64,000 nucleotides of DNA, from positions 5,713,693 to 5,777,692 of the forward strand of contig NW_024748870.1 in the NCBI RefSeq assembly GCF_018991925.1, read 5' to 3'. This document shows, piece by piece, positions 38,775 through 50,656 of this stretch (its first letter is position 1; each line of letters starts with the position of its first letter). The notes below the pieces were generated by a model. The model was not told where the DNA came from, made no database searches, and saw only the letters and a list, made by a program, of their open reading frames with translations. The translations under genes were made by a program, and so were the position numbers. The DNA is from Homarus americanus (Eukaryota > Arthropoda > Malacostraca > Decapoda > Nephropidae).

Positions 38775-39895
38775 AGGAAAAGCAGGACCAACCCCCTCCT
38801 TCCCTCCCTCCCTCCCCTCCTCCTTCCTTTCTTTCTCTCTCCTTTCTCCTCCCACCTTCTTCTTCAACCTTATCTTCCCTCCTTTCTCATTTCTCCACCT
38901 CCTCCTTTCCCTTCCCTCCCTCCCATCCCTCCTCACACACCCCTTGCTTTCTCCTCCTTCCCTTACCACCACTCCTCTCTCTCACCATCCGTCCCTTACC
39001 TCCTTCCCTCCTTTTTGCATCGTGTGCTAAAACATCTCTCCCTATCCTCTAAGTCCCTACCCCATCTTTCTTCTCACTTATATTCCTCCCTTACTCTCGC
39101 CACCTACCTCCTTTCTCTTTATCCCTTCTCCATCCCTTTCTCCTTTCCTTCACTCCTTCTTCATCCTTCTTCCTCCCTCCCCGGTCCTTCCCTTTCCTTC
39201 CCTCCCATCTTCCCTCCCTGCCACTATTCCTCTTCTCCCTACCCCCTCCCTCTTCCCCCCAGTCACCCTTTTCATCTCATGCCTCTTTTACCCCCCCTTC
39301 CTTATTCCCCACCCCCACCCCCACCCCACCCCCTCGCCCATCCTCCTCTCTCACTCCCTTTCCACTTCTTTCCGTCCTCCTCCTCCTTCATGGTCATCCT
39401 ACACTGACCAGTCACCCTCTCCTCCGCCTTCTCGTCCACCACCTTCCCGTCTCTTCCCTCCATCCTTTTCCTTTTCCGTCTTTCCTTCCTTCCTTCCTCT
39501 TTTCCGTCATTTCTTACCTATTCCTCATCCTTCTTACTCATTCCTTCCCCCTCCCCCCTTTTTATTCATATCCATCACCTCCCTCCTTACCCTTCCCTTT
39601 CCTTCCTAATCTTTCCTTCTTACTCCCTTCCCCACTCATCTTACCCTCCCTCTCTCTCTCTCTCCTTATTCGGCCTCGACTCTACCCTCCCTTTTTTCCC
39701 TCCCTACCCCCAACCTTCCTTTCCCCACCTCCCCCTCCCCCATTCCATATTCTTTCCCCACCTCCTCCTCCCCTTCCTTCTTTCTCCCATTTCTCCCTTA
39801 ATTCATTTCTCCTCCTTCTTCCTCATCAAACCCCCTTTCTATGCCCATCACCTCCTCCCACCCTTCTTCTCCTCTCCCCCACACATCTCCCCTTG
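38775..39895 (+). repeat. 1.1-kb polypyrimidine tract
   Basis: CCTTCCCTCC, CTCCTTCC and CCACC phrases almost without purine runs for 1.1 kb. Short sub-tracts are regular, for example CCCCCACCCCCACCCC near 39308. Frames up to 231 codons (Ser/Pro/Leu) reflect the absence of A and G needed for stops. Likely a decayed CCTT/CCT-type simple-sequence array. Confidence 0.85.
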
Positions 39896-39920
39896 GTAGG
39901 GTCATCCCCACGACCCTAAG

Positions 39921-40028
39921 CATTAAAGCTAACTTGAATGTAATACCGTTGATAAAGAGAGGAAAAACTTCGACCTACATTAAAGACCCTGAATGTAATA
40001 CCGTTGATAAAGAGAGGAAAAACTTCGA
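39921..40028 (+). repeat. 55-bp tandem duplication
   Basis: A 39-base segment at 39935-39973 is repeated exactly at 39990-40028. It begins TGAATGTAATACCGTTGATA. The adjacent CATTAAAG is also duplicated. Confidence 0.9.
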
Positions 40029-40042
40029 AGGAGACCAATGTT

Positions 40043-40278
40043 GTGTGAAGGTTGTGTTTGTTTATGGTGTTGTGTTGTGTTGGTGTTGGTGTTGGTGTTG
40101 GTGTTGTGTTGTGTTGTGATGTGTTGTGTTGTGTGGTGTGTGTGTGTGTGTGTTGGGTTGGTGTTGTGTTGTGTTGTGTTGGTGTTGTGTTGTGTTGGTG
40201 TTGGTGTTGTGTTGTGTTGGTTGTGTTGTGTTGTGTTGTGTTGGTGTTGGTGTTGTGATGTGTTGTGTTGTGTTGTGT

Positions 40279-40320
<42 letters not shown>

Positions 40321-40368
40321 GGATGTTGTGTTGGTGTTGTGTTGGTGTTGTGTTGGTGTTGTGTTGTG

Positions 40369-40415
<47 letters not shown>

Positions 40416-40430
40416 GTTGTTGCGTTGTAT
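40043..40430 (+). repeat. (TGTTG/GTGTT)n and (GT)n compound array
   Basis: Pentamer-type TGTTG and TTGGTG units alternate with pure GT runs at 40282-40319 and 40372-40413. Cys/Val/Leu-rich forward and His/Thr/Asn-rich reverse frames of 68-192 codons are artefacts. Confidence 0.95.
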
Positions 40431-42336
40431 CCTGCAGGTGCTGCCATATGGTGTGTAAAAGTACTCTCCTGCATAAAGTAACAGACTCTTTCAATTAAAA
40501 ACAATGCAGACATTTATAAACAGACATGGAGGTGACCTAAGGATAATTAATATGAAATGCCTTCCTTAATTCCTTGTATTTAAGACTGTTATCCAAGCGA
40601 CAGGTCTAAGAATATATTTATTAATATTTATAATTACCATATATTTTGTAATTATTGTTTTGTTTAGTTTTATTCTTATTATATAGTTGTAATGAGTTGA
40701 AGAGAAATTAATAGCACTCTTTATACTTTACACTGTATTTTCTTCTGTGTTAGTACTTTATTATTTTATAGAATTAATGTCTGGATCAGATTACAAAAAT
40801 ACATTGCCAAGGACTTACTGTGTATGAAATCGCCTAGTGATTCTACAAGTCCTCAGTCAATATTTACTGTTATCGCTCAACTCGCTGCTATGATATAACC
40901 AACGAAATGGAGTAAGTTAAGAGGTTTTACATTTATTATCCATTGATCAAAAATACATGCAAGTGTTTTTCTTTTGGTGAAATAAGATAATTTGCATAAA
41001 ACAAAATATATTCCTTCACTTTAAATAACCATCGTTCTCACATACCTGATACAAATATAGAGTAATCCCTCCCACAGGTGAGGATCGCGTCAGAGTCTAT
41101 ACACCTGAAATGGTGGCGTGAAGTATAAAAGTGCTAATGAGACTTCAGCTTTAATCGTGGCGGCGCGCATTATTACTCAGCTGCTAAGTCACCCACCAGT
41201 AACGAGCTGTTTTTTTTTTTTCGTTTTTTTATTTTTTTAGGCATCACGATCCAGACTAGTGGAAATGTGAGTGATCACGGCCACGGACGGCGGTAATCAA
41301 TAGTGATGATTTGACGGGGTGAGTTAGGTCATAGAGCAATGACCTCCAACCAGCTGAGTCTTGTCGTGTTTTTCTTCCTGTTGTTGTTCCTCTGACCTTG
41401 ATATTATTGTTTTTTATTTGTGGATCCTGATTACTGGTTAGTTTGACGGGTGTTGGTGGACATGAATTGCTCTATCTTACCACTGTGTTATTCTTGAACG
41501 ATGAGGTAACAATACACTACAGTATACACTGGAATAATAACGTTGTATTTCACTTGACATTATTTTTGGAATTAGTTGACGCGGGAAGGAAATATTTAGC
41601 GTCGTGATCAGTTAACAGATATTTTAATGGTATTTACTTTAGTATACATTTTTTAAACCGATTTATTTGACGGAAGTTGAATCTATGTTTGTTATAATCT
41701 ACATTTTTTAATCGATTATCTGTTTAATGTTACAAAGAATAATATCGTATTTTAATTCATAGTTTCAACACATTATCTATTGGGACTTACAATTATGTCA
41801 TATTTTAATTTCTTCTTTTAAATGACAAAATAAACTTTTGTAATTGCGTTTTTTTCCGTCTGTTTTATTAATCATTCTGGAATAATTATAATTTGGTTGC
41901 CTATTTTCTCAGGCTTTTTTTTTAACCTAATTTCTTGATTCATTTGTTCATATCTTTGTTATAGATATTTATGAGCGTATTTTTTCTATCTGATTAATAA
42001 ACAGGAGACAGGAAATACTGATTTTATCTTCTGTTTTTAGCTAATCATCCGACAACATTTGATACAGTATTAAGTTTTCGTTTCTGGATTATATAACTAA
42101 TTATCTGGCTAAAACGAGAGTAATATTTCTCTAATTTTTCTTCTTCATTTTATTGGTTATCTAAGCAAACCCAACAAAAAAAAATTAATTTTCACCGAAC
42201 ACAGAAAAAAAAACATTATTTCTTCTCTGGATGATAGAGTGAGAAATATTGATATGTTTGCTGGATGTTTTCACTTTGGTCTTTTCTCCCATAATGTACA
42301 AGTTGATTCTCGAGCTGTTTGATACTTATGTCCCCA
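40431..42336. other. AT-rich sequence, nothing firm
   Basis: TATAAAAG at 41124 has a TCAGCT-like initiator 23 bases downstream, which is closer than usual, and no reading frame follows. The remainder holds no supported feature. Confidence 0.45.
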
Positions 42337-42650
42337 CGCTCCTTGGTGACGCCACAGCACATTATAAAAGTCGTCACACTGTCTGTTGACATCAAAACGT
42401 ATGACCTGGGTCCTCGAAGTGCTCATTGACGTCACAACGTACGGTGTGGTGTTCTAATTCGGCTTCCTGACGTCATAACACAATGCAGCTCCTCACATTG
42501 ATTGCTGATGTCATAGTACAGAGTGTTGGGTTCTCACAATTCCTTTCTGACATCACAACACACGGTGAAGGTTCTTTACATTCCTGGCTGATGTCACAAC
42601 ACATGGTGTGGGGTACTCACCCTGCTTGCTGACGTCACAAAACACGTAAT
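42337..42650 (+). repeat. Minisatellite of about 40-45 bp with a CRE-like site per unit
   Basis: Eight units share the core CTGACGTCACAACACA followed by YGGTGTGGGTTCTCAC-type text and a CTTGCTG-like lead-in. TGACGTCA, the CREB/ATF palindrome, is exact at 42427-42434, 42468-42475 and 42630-42637. The other units carry TGATGTCA, TGACATCA or TGACGCCA. A TATAAAAG at 42363 lies in the first unit. Confidence 0.85.
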
Positions 42651-42689
42651 CTCCGCTGAAAGAATTTCCTCATGCAGAAAAATTTTTAA

Positions 42690-42925
42690 ATACACCATTC
42701 CCTCATTCCTCACCCTTCCTTTCTTGCTTCCTCCTCCATCCCTCCACCTCCCTTCCTCTTCCTCTTCCCGTCTCCCCATCCGCACTCTTTTTCCTCCACC
42801 CCTCCCTCTTCCCCCCCACCCCATCCCTCCATCTTACTCCTCCAACCCCCATTCTCCCCTCCCTCCTCTCCTCTCCCCCCTTCTTCCTCTCTTCCTCCCC
42901 ACCCTCCCAGTCCTCCTCCCTAGAC
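42690..42925 (+). repeat. Polypyrimidine block
   Basis: CCTCC and CTTCC phrases with a run of seven C near 42812. Frames of 70-76 codons reflect composition. Confidence 0.75.
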
Positions 42926-43014
42926 TAAATGGATGAAAGCAGCTGACATACATTGCATTACAAGCCAGAGGAGTAGAGGGAAAAATACGGTGAAAATTAA
43001 TTCAGAATTATTCA

Positions 43015-43560
43015 GTTGTGGCCGGGATGGCAGGAAGCAGACAAGCAGGGGTTAAAGCAGATTATAAAGCAGTTAAACAGGGGAAAGAGGAGACAAGAAG
43101 TAGACAAGTAGGGATTAAAGCAGGCAAACAAGAAGTTATGGAAGACATGAACAAACAAACAGGAGGTCGCAATGGTAAACAAATAGACAACACGACAAAA
43201 AGCCAGCAGACAGGCAAGAAATCGCCTCAGCAGACAACCAGGGGCGAGGAAAGTCTGGTGGCTGGGAGCAGACACGTCGTGCACGGAAGGAAGAAATTAT
43301 GCCAGCAGAGGTTCTCCATCACACAAGCAGAGAGAGAGAGAGACAGACAGACGAGGAGGCCTAAAAAGAGACAAGTAGGCGAAAGACAGATAAGAAAAGG
43401 ATGAATAGGGAACAGGGAGAACAGAAAATGGACTAGTACAGAGACAAGGAACGCAGAAAGCAGACGACCAGGACGATAAAGTAGCAGATACAGACATGGA
43501 GCTGAGTTGACAGGAGGCAGACAAGCAGAGGGACGCGGTGAAGTTGGGGCAGCTAGCCGC
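43015..43560 (+). repeat. Purine-rich decayed minisatellite
   Basis: GCAGACAAGCAGGGG, AGTAGACAAGTAGGG and GGAGGCAGACAAGCAG recur near 43035, 43095, 43210, 43365 and 43510. The 128-codon Lys/Gln/Arg-rich forward frame (43018-43404) is inside it and looks like a repeat translation. Confidence 0.55.
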
Positions 43561-44451
43561 GGCTCCCTGCTAAGCGGAGGGAGTGTTGGGAAGCACAAGA
43601 GAGGTGCAGAATGAAACGGCAAAATGGCGAGTCGCTATTGTTTAGTGGAGCTCGCTACACATCAGCAGCTTTGTAGAGACACACAGGCACGACCCAGGCA
43701 TATTCACATGACATTCTCTCTGTGTGGTGAAATGATTTGTTCGCTTTCCACCATCGCCGTCGCAAAGTGTATAGTAATATAACATCGTTTTAATACAGCA
43801 TAAATTTGTGTTTTCGTATTTTTTTATGTCTGGGTTTATGTTTACGTTTGTGTAAGTGTGTCTGTGTGTACAACAGAATGTCTTCATGTAGAGAGCGTCG
43901 TGGTAAATTAAAGTTTATCTGTTGAAAAATAAAAAATAAAACATTCCTTCTGGTCAACGACGCCTCATGAATTAAGGAGAGTTAATCCATTTATTTATTT
44001 ATTTCTCTTTTTCATACATAATTCCTTTATTTACTTATTTATTTTTTTATAAGTAAATATTTTCAACGCAAGAGATAGTCATTCTCAATAATCCACTAAA
44101 GGAAATAAAAAAAACTGCTTGTTTTATTTTATGAAAACACTGCAAAATGCGACTGTTATTGAAAATATTTTTAAAGTAAAATTACTACGGTTTGTTTTGG
44201 TAATTTTGCCCGGAGTTTTAATGTTATGTGTAAAATTTGATTTTTAGAAGTTTGTGTACAAAGTTAGTTTGGTGGTCTGATTAAGCGATAATTTTGTTGT
44301 TGTGACGAAAATGAGATTATACCACGATGTTTGTAAAATGTATTTAGAGGCTTTACTTAGTTTGCATTATGAGGGGTCGAACACGGTGTTTTGAAATTAA
44401 TATTTTGGAAGCGTTGCCTTGATATATATATATACATTTCATTTTTAGTCC

Positions 44452-44458
<7 letters not shown>
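43561..44458. other. AT-rich unique sequence, nothing recognised
   Basis: No supported feature. Confidence 0.5.
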
Positions 44459-44485
<27 letters not shown>

Positions 44486-44495
44486 TTGTTTGTTT

Positions 44496-44497
<2 letters not shown>
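44459..44497 (+). repeat. (TG)n then (TTTG)n
   Basis: About 13 TG units, then three TTTG units, abutting the AAT tail of the adjacent retroelement end. Confidence 0.93.
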
Positions 44498-44548
<51 letters not shown>

Positions 44549-44596
44549 TAACGGTTTATTGAAAAAGTGGGCAGCCCGAAGGCTGAAAATATACTT
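44498..44596 (-). mobile_element. Retroelement 3' end with (AAT)n tail, copy 2
   Basis: On the minus strand TATATTTTCAGCCTTC, GGGCTGCC and TTTCAATAAACCGTTAATT precede an ATT tract (44549-44498). This matches 1371-1448 over its whole length apart from a few substitutions and one small gap. Sequence farther 5' is not shared, as expected for 5'-truncated insertions. Poly-Ile frames across it are artefacts. Confidence 0.6.
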
Positions 44597-44724
44597 TAGA
44601 CAAAAATGACTTATTGCATACAAAGACATGGGGTGGGTGGGTCGTTTAACAAAAGCTTTCATTACTGAAAGAAGGAAAATTAATTGAATATACAAATTAT
44701 TATAGTTTACAGTTGATAGCCAGG

Positions 44725-45604
44725 GCCTGGACTGGTCATGGAGACACCAAGTGGTGTGGTGTTCACGTGGTGCAGTAACTCGTCCTCGGGTGTTGATATG
44801 AAGGACCTCTCGTGGTCATGGAGACACCAGGTGGTGTGGTGTGGTGTTCACGTGGTGCAGTAACTCGTCCTCGGGTGTTGATATGAAGGACCTCACGTGA
44901 TCATGGGGACACCGGGTGGTGTGGTGTTCACGTGGTGCAGTAACTCGTCCTCGGGTATTGATATGAAGGACCTCACGTGGTCATGGGGACACCGGGTGGT
45001 GTGGTGTTCACGTGGTGCAGTAACTCGTCCTCGGGTGTTGACATGAAGGACCTCACGTGGTCATGGGGACACCGGGTGGTGTGGTGTTCACGTGGTGCAG
45101 TAACTCGTCCTCGGGTGTTGATATGAAGGACCTCACGTGGTCATGGGGACACCGGTGGTGTGGTGTTCACGTGGTGCAGTAACTCGTCCTCGGGTGTTGA
45201 TATGAAGGACCTCACGTGGTCATGGGGACACCGGGTGGTGTGGTGTTCACGTGGTGCAGTAACTCGTCCGGTGTTGATATGAAGGACCTCACGTGGTCAT
45301 GGGGTCACTCGGGTGTTGATATGAAGGACCTCACGGTCATGGGTTGGTGTGGTGTTCACGTGGTGCAGTAACTCGTCCTCGGGTGTTGATATGAAGGACC
45401 TCACGTGGTCATGGGGACACCGGGTGGTGTGGTGTTCACGTGGTGCAGTAACTCGTCCTCGGGTGTTGATATGAAGGACCTCACGTGGTCATGGGGGCAC
45501 TGGGTGGTGTGGTGTTCACGTGGTGCAGTAACTCGTCCTCGGGTGTTGATATGAAGGACCACACGTGGTCATGGGGACACCGGGTGGTGCGGTGTTCACG
45601 TGTG
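44725..45604 (+). repeat. 80-bp minisatellite, about 11 units, two CACGTG sites per unit
   Basis: Unit begins CACGTGGTCATGGGGACACC, continues through GGTGTTCACGTGGTGCAGTA and ends GATATGAAGGACCT. Most copies differ by one to three bases. One copy near 45270-45350 is shortened and partly scrambled. About 20 exact CACGTG palindromes lie in the array. It ends in a short GT run (45600-45615). Confidence 0.96.
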
Positions 45605-45615
45605 TGTGTGTGTGT

Positions 45616-46095
45616 TAATATTCCCGCACAACACCGACATTTTTGTTAAGAAATAACAAACAGAATTGTTGAAATCAAACCAAATAGAAATTGAATAGAA
45701 CCCGGAAACAAGATTAATTCAAAGACTGTCAAATGGGAGCTAATTTAAAAGAATAGCAATGTAAACAGAAAAACAATAAATGTAAAAATCAAATAAAGAA
45801 TATAATAAAGGTAGCCCTATAACGTGTTTTTCGTTTCTCTCCAATTTCCTCCCATTATTCTCATTTATTAATTTCTATTCTTAGCCGCTAAAACGCGATA
45901 AACGACGTGGGATAAAACAGTAATTGAATTGGTCAAGAAAACTGAGCACCTCAATGGTCGCATCACCGAGCTCTGATTCGCTCAGCAATTGGTGTTGTTT
46001 CATTCACAAAATGATACAATTATCTCATTTTTCTCAGCCGGGCTACGTGGGAACCTTTCATGTCTCGCTGTCAGTAGTGGTGGTGGCTGTAACGC
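45616..46095. other. Unique sequence, nothing recognised
   Basis: No supported feature. Confidence 0.5.
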
Positions 46096-46340
46096 GGTAG
46101 GTGGGGAGATTGTGGTTGGTGGGGGGTTGGGGAGAGTGTGGTTGGTGGGGGGTTGGGGAGAGTGGAGTGGCTGGTGAGGGGGTTGGAGAGATAGTGGGTG
46201 GTTGGGGTTGGGGAGAGTGTGGTTGGTGGGGGTTTGGAGAGATAGTGGGTGGTTGGGGTTGGGGAGATTGTAATTGGTGGAGTTTGGGAAGATTGTGGTT
46301 GGTAGGGGGTTATGGAAATTGTGGATGGAATGGAATTTTG
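46096..46340 (+). repeat. G-rich minisatellite, unit about 28-30 bp
   Basis: Variants of GATTGTGGTTGGTGGGGGGT and TGGGGAGAGTG, about eight units. Plus strand has quadruplex potential. Trp/Gly frames are artefacts. Confidence 0.85.
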
Positions 46341-46428
46341 GCTAGCACAGGTTTGTGTTATTGAGGGGGAGGGCTTGTAGTTGATGGATATTTTGGTAAG
46401 TGAGGGATTTTAGACGAGGGAGATTGTG

Positions 46429-46461
46429 GTTAGGTTAGGTTAGGTCAGGTTAGGTTAGGTT
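46429..46461 (+). repeat. Interstitial telomeric repeat, 6 TTAGG units
   Basis: Six pentamers with one TCAGG variant, directly after the G-rich block. Confidence 0.9.
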
Positions 46462-46679
46462 GTAACTCGTGCAGCTTGTAGCACACGGTGGGGGAGGGAG
46501 GGGGTGTTAGGAGGAATGGTGGTGATTGTGGTGAAGCTTGTAGCATTAAAAGGTTTTGTAGCTTGTAAGGATTATAATGGATAGGACAATTGTGGTTGGT
46601 GGGGAGTTGTATTAGATAGGGAATTTTCGTGGTAGTAACAGCTAGTTTTTGTGATTATTATCTTCATCGAATTTTATGA

Positions 46680-47350
46680 CTAAATTCACTACCATTAGGG
46701 TCAATAGTTATAATAAGGTCACTAGGTTTAATAACTTGAATAAGTTTGATGAACATATTAAATTCAGTAAATTCAGTAATTCTCTAAGCAATTCCAACTT
46801 AAATAATCATAAGGAATTCAGTAACTAATAAATAATTCAAATATCATAAATTAGATAATTCCTAATATATAATTATCATAATAAGTTCAGTAAGCATAAT
46901 AAAATCAGTAAAATTTTTGTATTAATAATGAATAAACTCAACAACAGATATATTTTACAAGCAAATTAATTAAATACGTCAAAGTAAATATTTGTCTTAT
47001 TAAATTTATTAACGAATTTTTCCAATAAGCATAATTAATTCAATAGCTGTAAAACATTTAATAATAATCAATAAATCCTTAAATACATCAAGCACAATAA
47101 TTAAAAAAATTCAAATATATCTAACGGGTTTAATTATCATATCTAATTCAGTAACTAATAACTTCAGTAAGATTAACACTAAGTAAAATACATTCAGTAA
47201 TGTTATCAATTCAGGTAGTCCAATAAGTTCCGTACGTGTAATACATTGACTAAGTATAATGAGTTCAGTAAGTAATAAGTTCATAGACTAACCAGCTCGT
47301 CTATTAGGTTCACTAAGTCTAATTTGAGTCTAAGTCCAATAAGTCGGTCT
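46680..47350 (+). repeat. Decayed AT-rich minisatellite, unit about 18-25 bp
   Basis: Variants of ATAATAAGTTCAGTAA recur many times, for example near 46772, 46812, 46885, 47150, 47195, 47262 and 47278. Spacing is irregular. Confidence 0.6.
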
Positions 47351-47391
47351 AACAAGAATCGTGATCTCAGTGTCTAATCTACAGTGAGAGA

Positions 47392-47395
<4 letters not shown>

Positions 47396-47432
<37 letters not shown>

Positions 47433-47470
47433 CAAAGAGACAGACAGACAGAGAGAGACAGAGAGAGAGA
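47396..47470 (+). repeat. (GACA)n/(GA)n microsatellite
   Basis: CAGA tetramers with CACAAAGAGA and GAGAGAGA interruptions. The 83-codon reverse frame rich in Cys/Leu/Ser is an artefact. Confidence 0.95.
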
Positions 47471-48299
47471 CATTGCATACAAGTAGGACGATAGAAAGTG
47501 AAAATACAAAAATAAAGAAACAAATTGGAAGACTTAAAATAATTGGTTATAACGTAACAGTAATATATTCTTGATGGTGAAAAATATCGGGACTTGAACA
47601 CCATATTTTTTTTTCCATTAGTCAATAATAAAGATTTAGGGTGTACCTCTTGAATTCGTTCTCCATAGCCGGGTTCTTCTGCTCTGAGCCACCTCCACTC
47701 ACATACTCAACCAAGCCCATATCACCTTGACTTTTAATTCTTCCTCTTGATCTCCTCCCTCTGATCAGTTCATTCCAGGCTCATTTTGCTCGCCTACCCT
47801 CTCCTGTCGTCGTCATATACAAATATGATATAAACCAGTGACTTAAAATATTCAGTCCAGTGAAACATAACACTTCATGGTCTAGCGGGGTAAATATCAT
47901 GGATTTCTACTCATAAATTCGTATTAGGAGATTCATAAGATATTTTTTTCAGACAGCTGCACATATCTTTTTGTATGTATGGAACATATCAATAAATTTA
48001 AAGATATAGATTTACCTGTATGTAATTGATAGGATTCGACGACGCAAAACAATTGTTAAGGTAAAAAAAAATTATTTTAAACACTGGTAATTTTAGATGG
48101 TCAATTTTGTCCCACTAAAAAAAAAATTACAATATTAGGTGGTTAATTTATGACAGTATTAAACATTCATCTTCCTTCTCCTATAACCATGAACAATTAT
48201 TAACCCAGAACATAACAAAAGCCAGTGTTTGTTTTCTTTAGTCATGTTTAACATTAATTCTCATATGTAAATCTCTGTCAAGGTAACATAAACTACTCT
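47471..48299. other. AT-rich unique sequence, nothing recognised
   Basis: No supported feature. Confidence 0.5.
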
Positions 48300-48740
48300 G
48301 AAATATTAAAAAGAATAATCTTTTTAAATGTCAGCCCATAATTTCTTAATGATCTTTATATCTTTATAACTTATGTTCTTATTTTAAAATTTATGTTGTT
48401 GTTTTAGAATAGTTTTGTTATTCAAGGTGTTTGTTGTTTGTATCACATTCAAAGTTGCTAGTTTAAATTTACCGCTGGTTTATTTCATGTTGAAAATTCA
48501 AAAGTGGCTATTTTAGTTATTTACGTTAAATCGAAATTCTTGTTGCTAATTCGAAATTCATATTTAAAATTTATAACTAATACTGCTTGTTTAAAATATA
48601 TGGTAGTAGTTATGAATCATATTGCTAATTTTAACTTTATATTTACATTTTGATAATTATATTACTATTTTTAAACACATGTTGCGAGTTAAAAATATAT
48701 ACCACTACATTGAAAATATATATTCTAGATACTTTTTTAA
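48300..48740. repeat. Decayed AT-rich minisatellite, unit about 25-30 bp
   Basis: AAAATTCATATTGCTAATTTT-like phrases recur with strong divergence, near 48385, 48458, 48492, 48540, 48560, 48620 and 48680. Confidence 0.45.
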
Positions 48741-49461
48741 TTCAAAATACTTTTTAGAATATTAAATAGATAAACTGATTACATAAAAAAATATCATACA
48801 ATAATGGTATATTTTCAAGTATTTTTTTAATTAATTTGACCATATGGAGTAGGTTCACTGTAATGTATTATATCACATAGTGTTTGGTATACTGTAAGAA
48901 TAGAATAACGGAGGAAAAATGTCACATATAGCTAAACAGATTTCATTAATCTCACTAAGAATTAAGGAAAAAAATCTTCTTTACGTTACAGTCATTTCCA
49001 TGTTGCATTTCTGGCTACTAATGTCTGCATGTGATGAGTCATTCCTCCTCCCATTATTGGCTATGCGCGACCAATTTGTGTGGGTTTTTTTTTGTCTCTT
49101 CATATCTCTTGTAAAATTGTACTAAAATATCCCGTGTAGATTTTTGTGTGTCGTGATTTCCGCGTGCAATCATGTTGTATTGAAAGCTCATTCATATTTC
49201 ATCCAGAATACGAATCAGAATTAAAGATGAAAATCATTCTTTCTTGATGGACAAGTGACCGCCGTTGAACTCAACTTGATCAATGTGAAATACTGTGTAC
49301 CAGACAAACAGTTAACGAAAGTGTACGAAATGATTTGAAAGATCCCTGTTCATTAGCTATCAGGATAAAAGTTTTGCTTGAAAATTTCATCCTATGTCCA
49401 CATGAGTAATACTAAATGAAAATGATGAAAATGGGGAATACATACATAAAACCCCAGGGTT

Positions 49462-49463
<2 letters not shown>
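48741..49463. other. AT-rich unique sequence, nothing recognised
   Basis: No supported feature. The 68-codon frame at 48919-49125 has no motif. Confidence 0.45.

Positions 49464-49518
<55 letters not shown>
49464..49518. repeat. (AT)n microsatellite
   Basis: Pure tract of about 27 units. Confidence 0.97.
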
Positions 49519-49523
<5 letters not shown>

Positions 49524-50569
49524 CATTATGTACGCTAATAAAAATCTATAGAAACTTCACGTGAATAGGCGAAGTTTAATACATGAATCTACAAAGTTAA
49601 GGCATCATTTCAGAACATTCTTTCCCACCGTTCTTAAATGTTTCACAGCTGTATGTTTCATGCACGTGTCTTAAGCGTTTATGTTATTTAAATGGCTTAT
49701 ATATGTTTTCTCTTCTGGTCGTTCATCAGTCAGATATTATTCTATTGCAGTCTTTCTACCAGCTCTTAAACAGTGCATCATAAAGCATCTTTTGCCTTGT
49801 GTGTTCTGAGATCAGGTCCCTCAGTGTGGTCCACCTGGCCTCTCCTAAGTGTATATCAACAACAGATCCCTCAAAATTTTCTACTGTCCCTAAATCCAGT
49901 TTCTTTTAGTATTGTTTTATATTGCATTGTAGCCGTATGAGAATAAAGCCTCACATGTGAATATTTCTCATAGCGGTTCTTGAATAAAGCCTCACATCAC
50001 AGTATTCTCTAAGGCCGTCCCTACAGAGCCAGTGGGTCTAGGAGTGTCCCTTCCTCCTCCTCCCTCCAGTGGTAGCGTTACCGAGGGAGGCGGAGCCAGA
50101 CTCGGAGTGGCATCAAACCAGTTTTTTTACCAGGTTTAATATCATTTATCATATGAAAGTAAGGTTCAGTCCGAGGTGTCCTTTCGACCTGGCTATTTTT
50201 GAGATATTATTATGCATGAGACCCTGTTTGGGGGAGGCCTTAAGGGGAGGGAGGGAGGGAAGGGGTAGGGGTGCAGGAGATGCTTACTGCACTTTGGTCA
50301 ATGGTGTGGTGTTCGTATCAGGACAGATTTTAAATATTCGTGTACTTCGTGGTGCTGATACACGTATTTTACTAATTCTATGTCGTTCTCTAGGTCTAGC
50401 GACGGAGCACATAATTCCTGTATGTTCGTTCTGCTGTTGGTAAATGTTCACACGTAAAATACACAAGAGAAATGAAAATGAACAATTATTCATATGCAGA
50501 TTCTAAATAAAAAAGACCACCCAGATTAGTAAACAGAAGTAGAGATTTAACCTTGAAGTACACATACAG

Positions 50570-50570
<1 letters not shown>
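49519..50570. other. Unique sequence, nothing firm
   Basis: Two diverged copies of TGAATAAAGCCTCACAT lie near 49942 and 49981. A 124-codon frame at 50069-50443 shows no recognisable motif and crosses a GGGAGGGAGGG run. Confidence 0.45.

Positions 50571-50653
<83 letters not shown>
50571..50653. repeat. (CATA)n(AT)n microsatellite
   Basis: Short ACAT lead followed by about 73 bp of AT. Confidence 0.96.

Positions 50654-50656
<3 letters not shown>

Noticed and set aside
38712..39407. 231-codon Ser/Pro-rich forward frame
   Set aside because: Polypyrimidine tract. Open frame is a composition effect and no motif is present.
39916..40513. 192- and 177-codon reverse frames rich in His, Thr and Asn
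   Set aside because: Readthrough of GT and TGTTG arrays.
41124..41150. TATA box with initiator
   Set aside because: The spacing is 23 bases rather than about 30, and no open frame or exon-like sequence follows.
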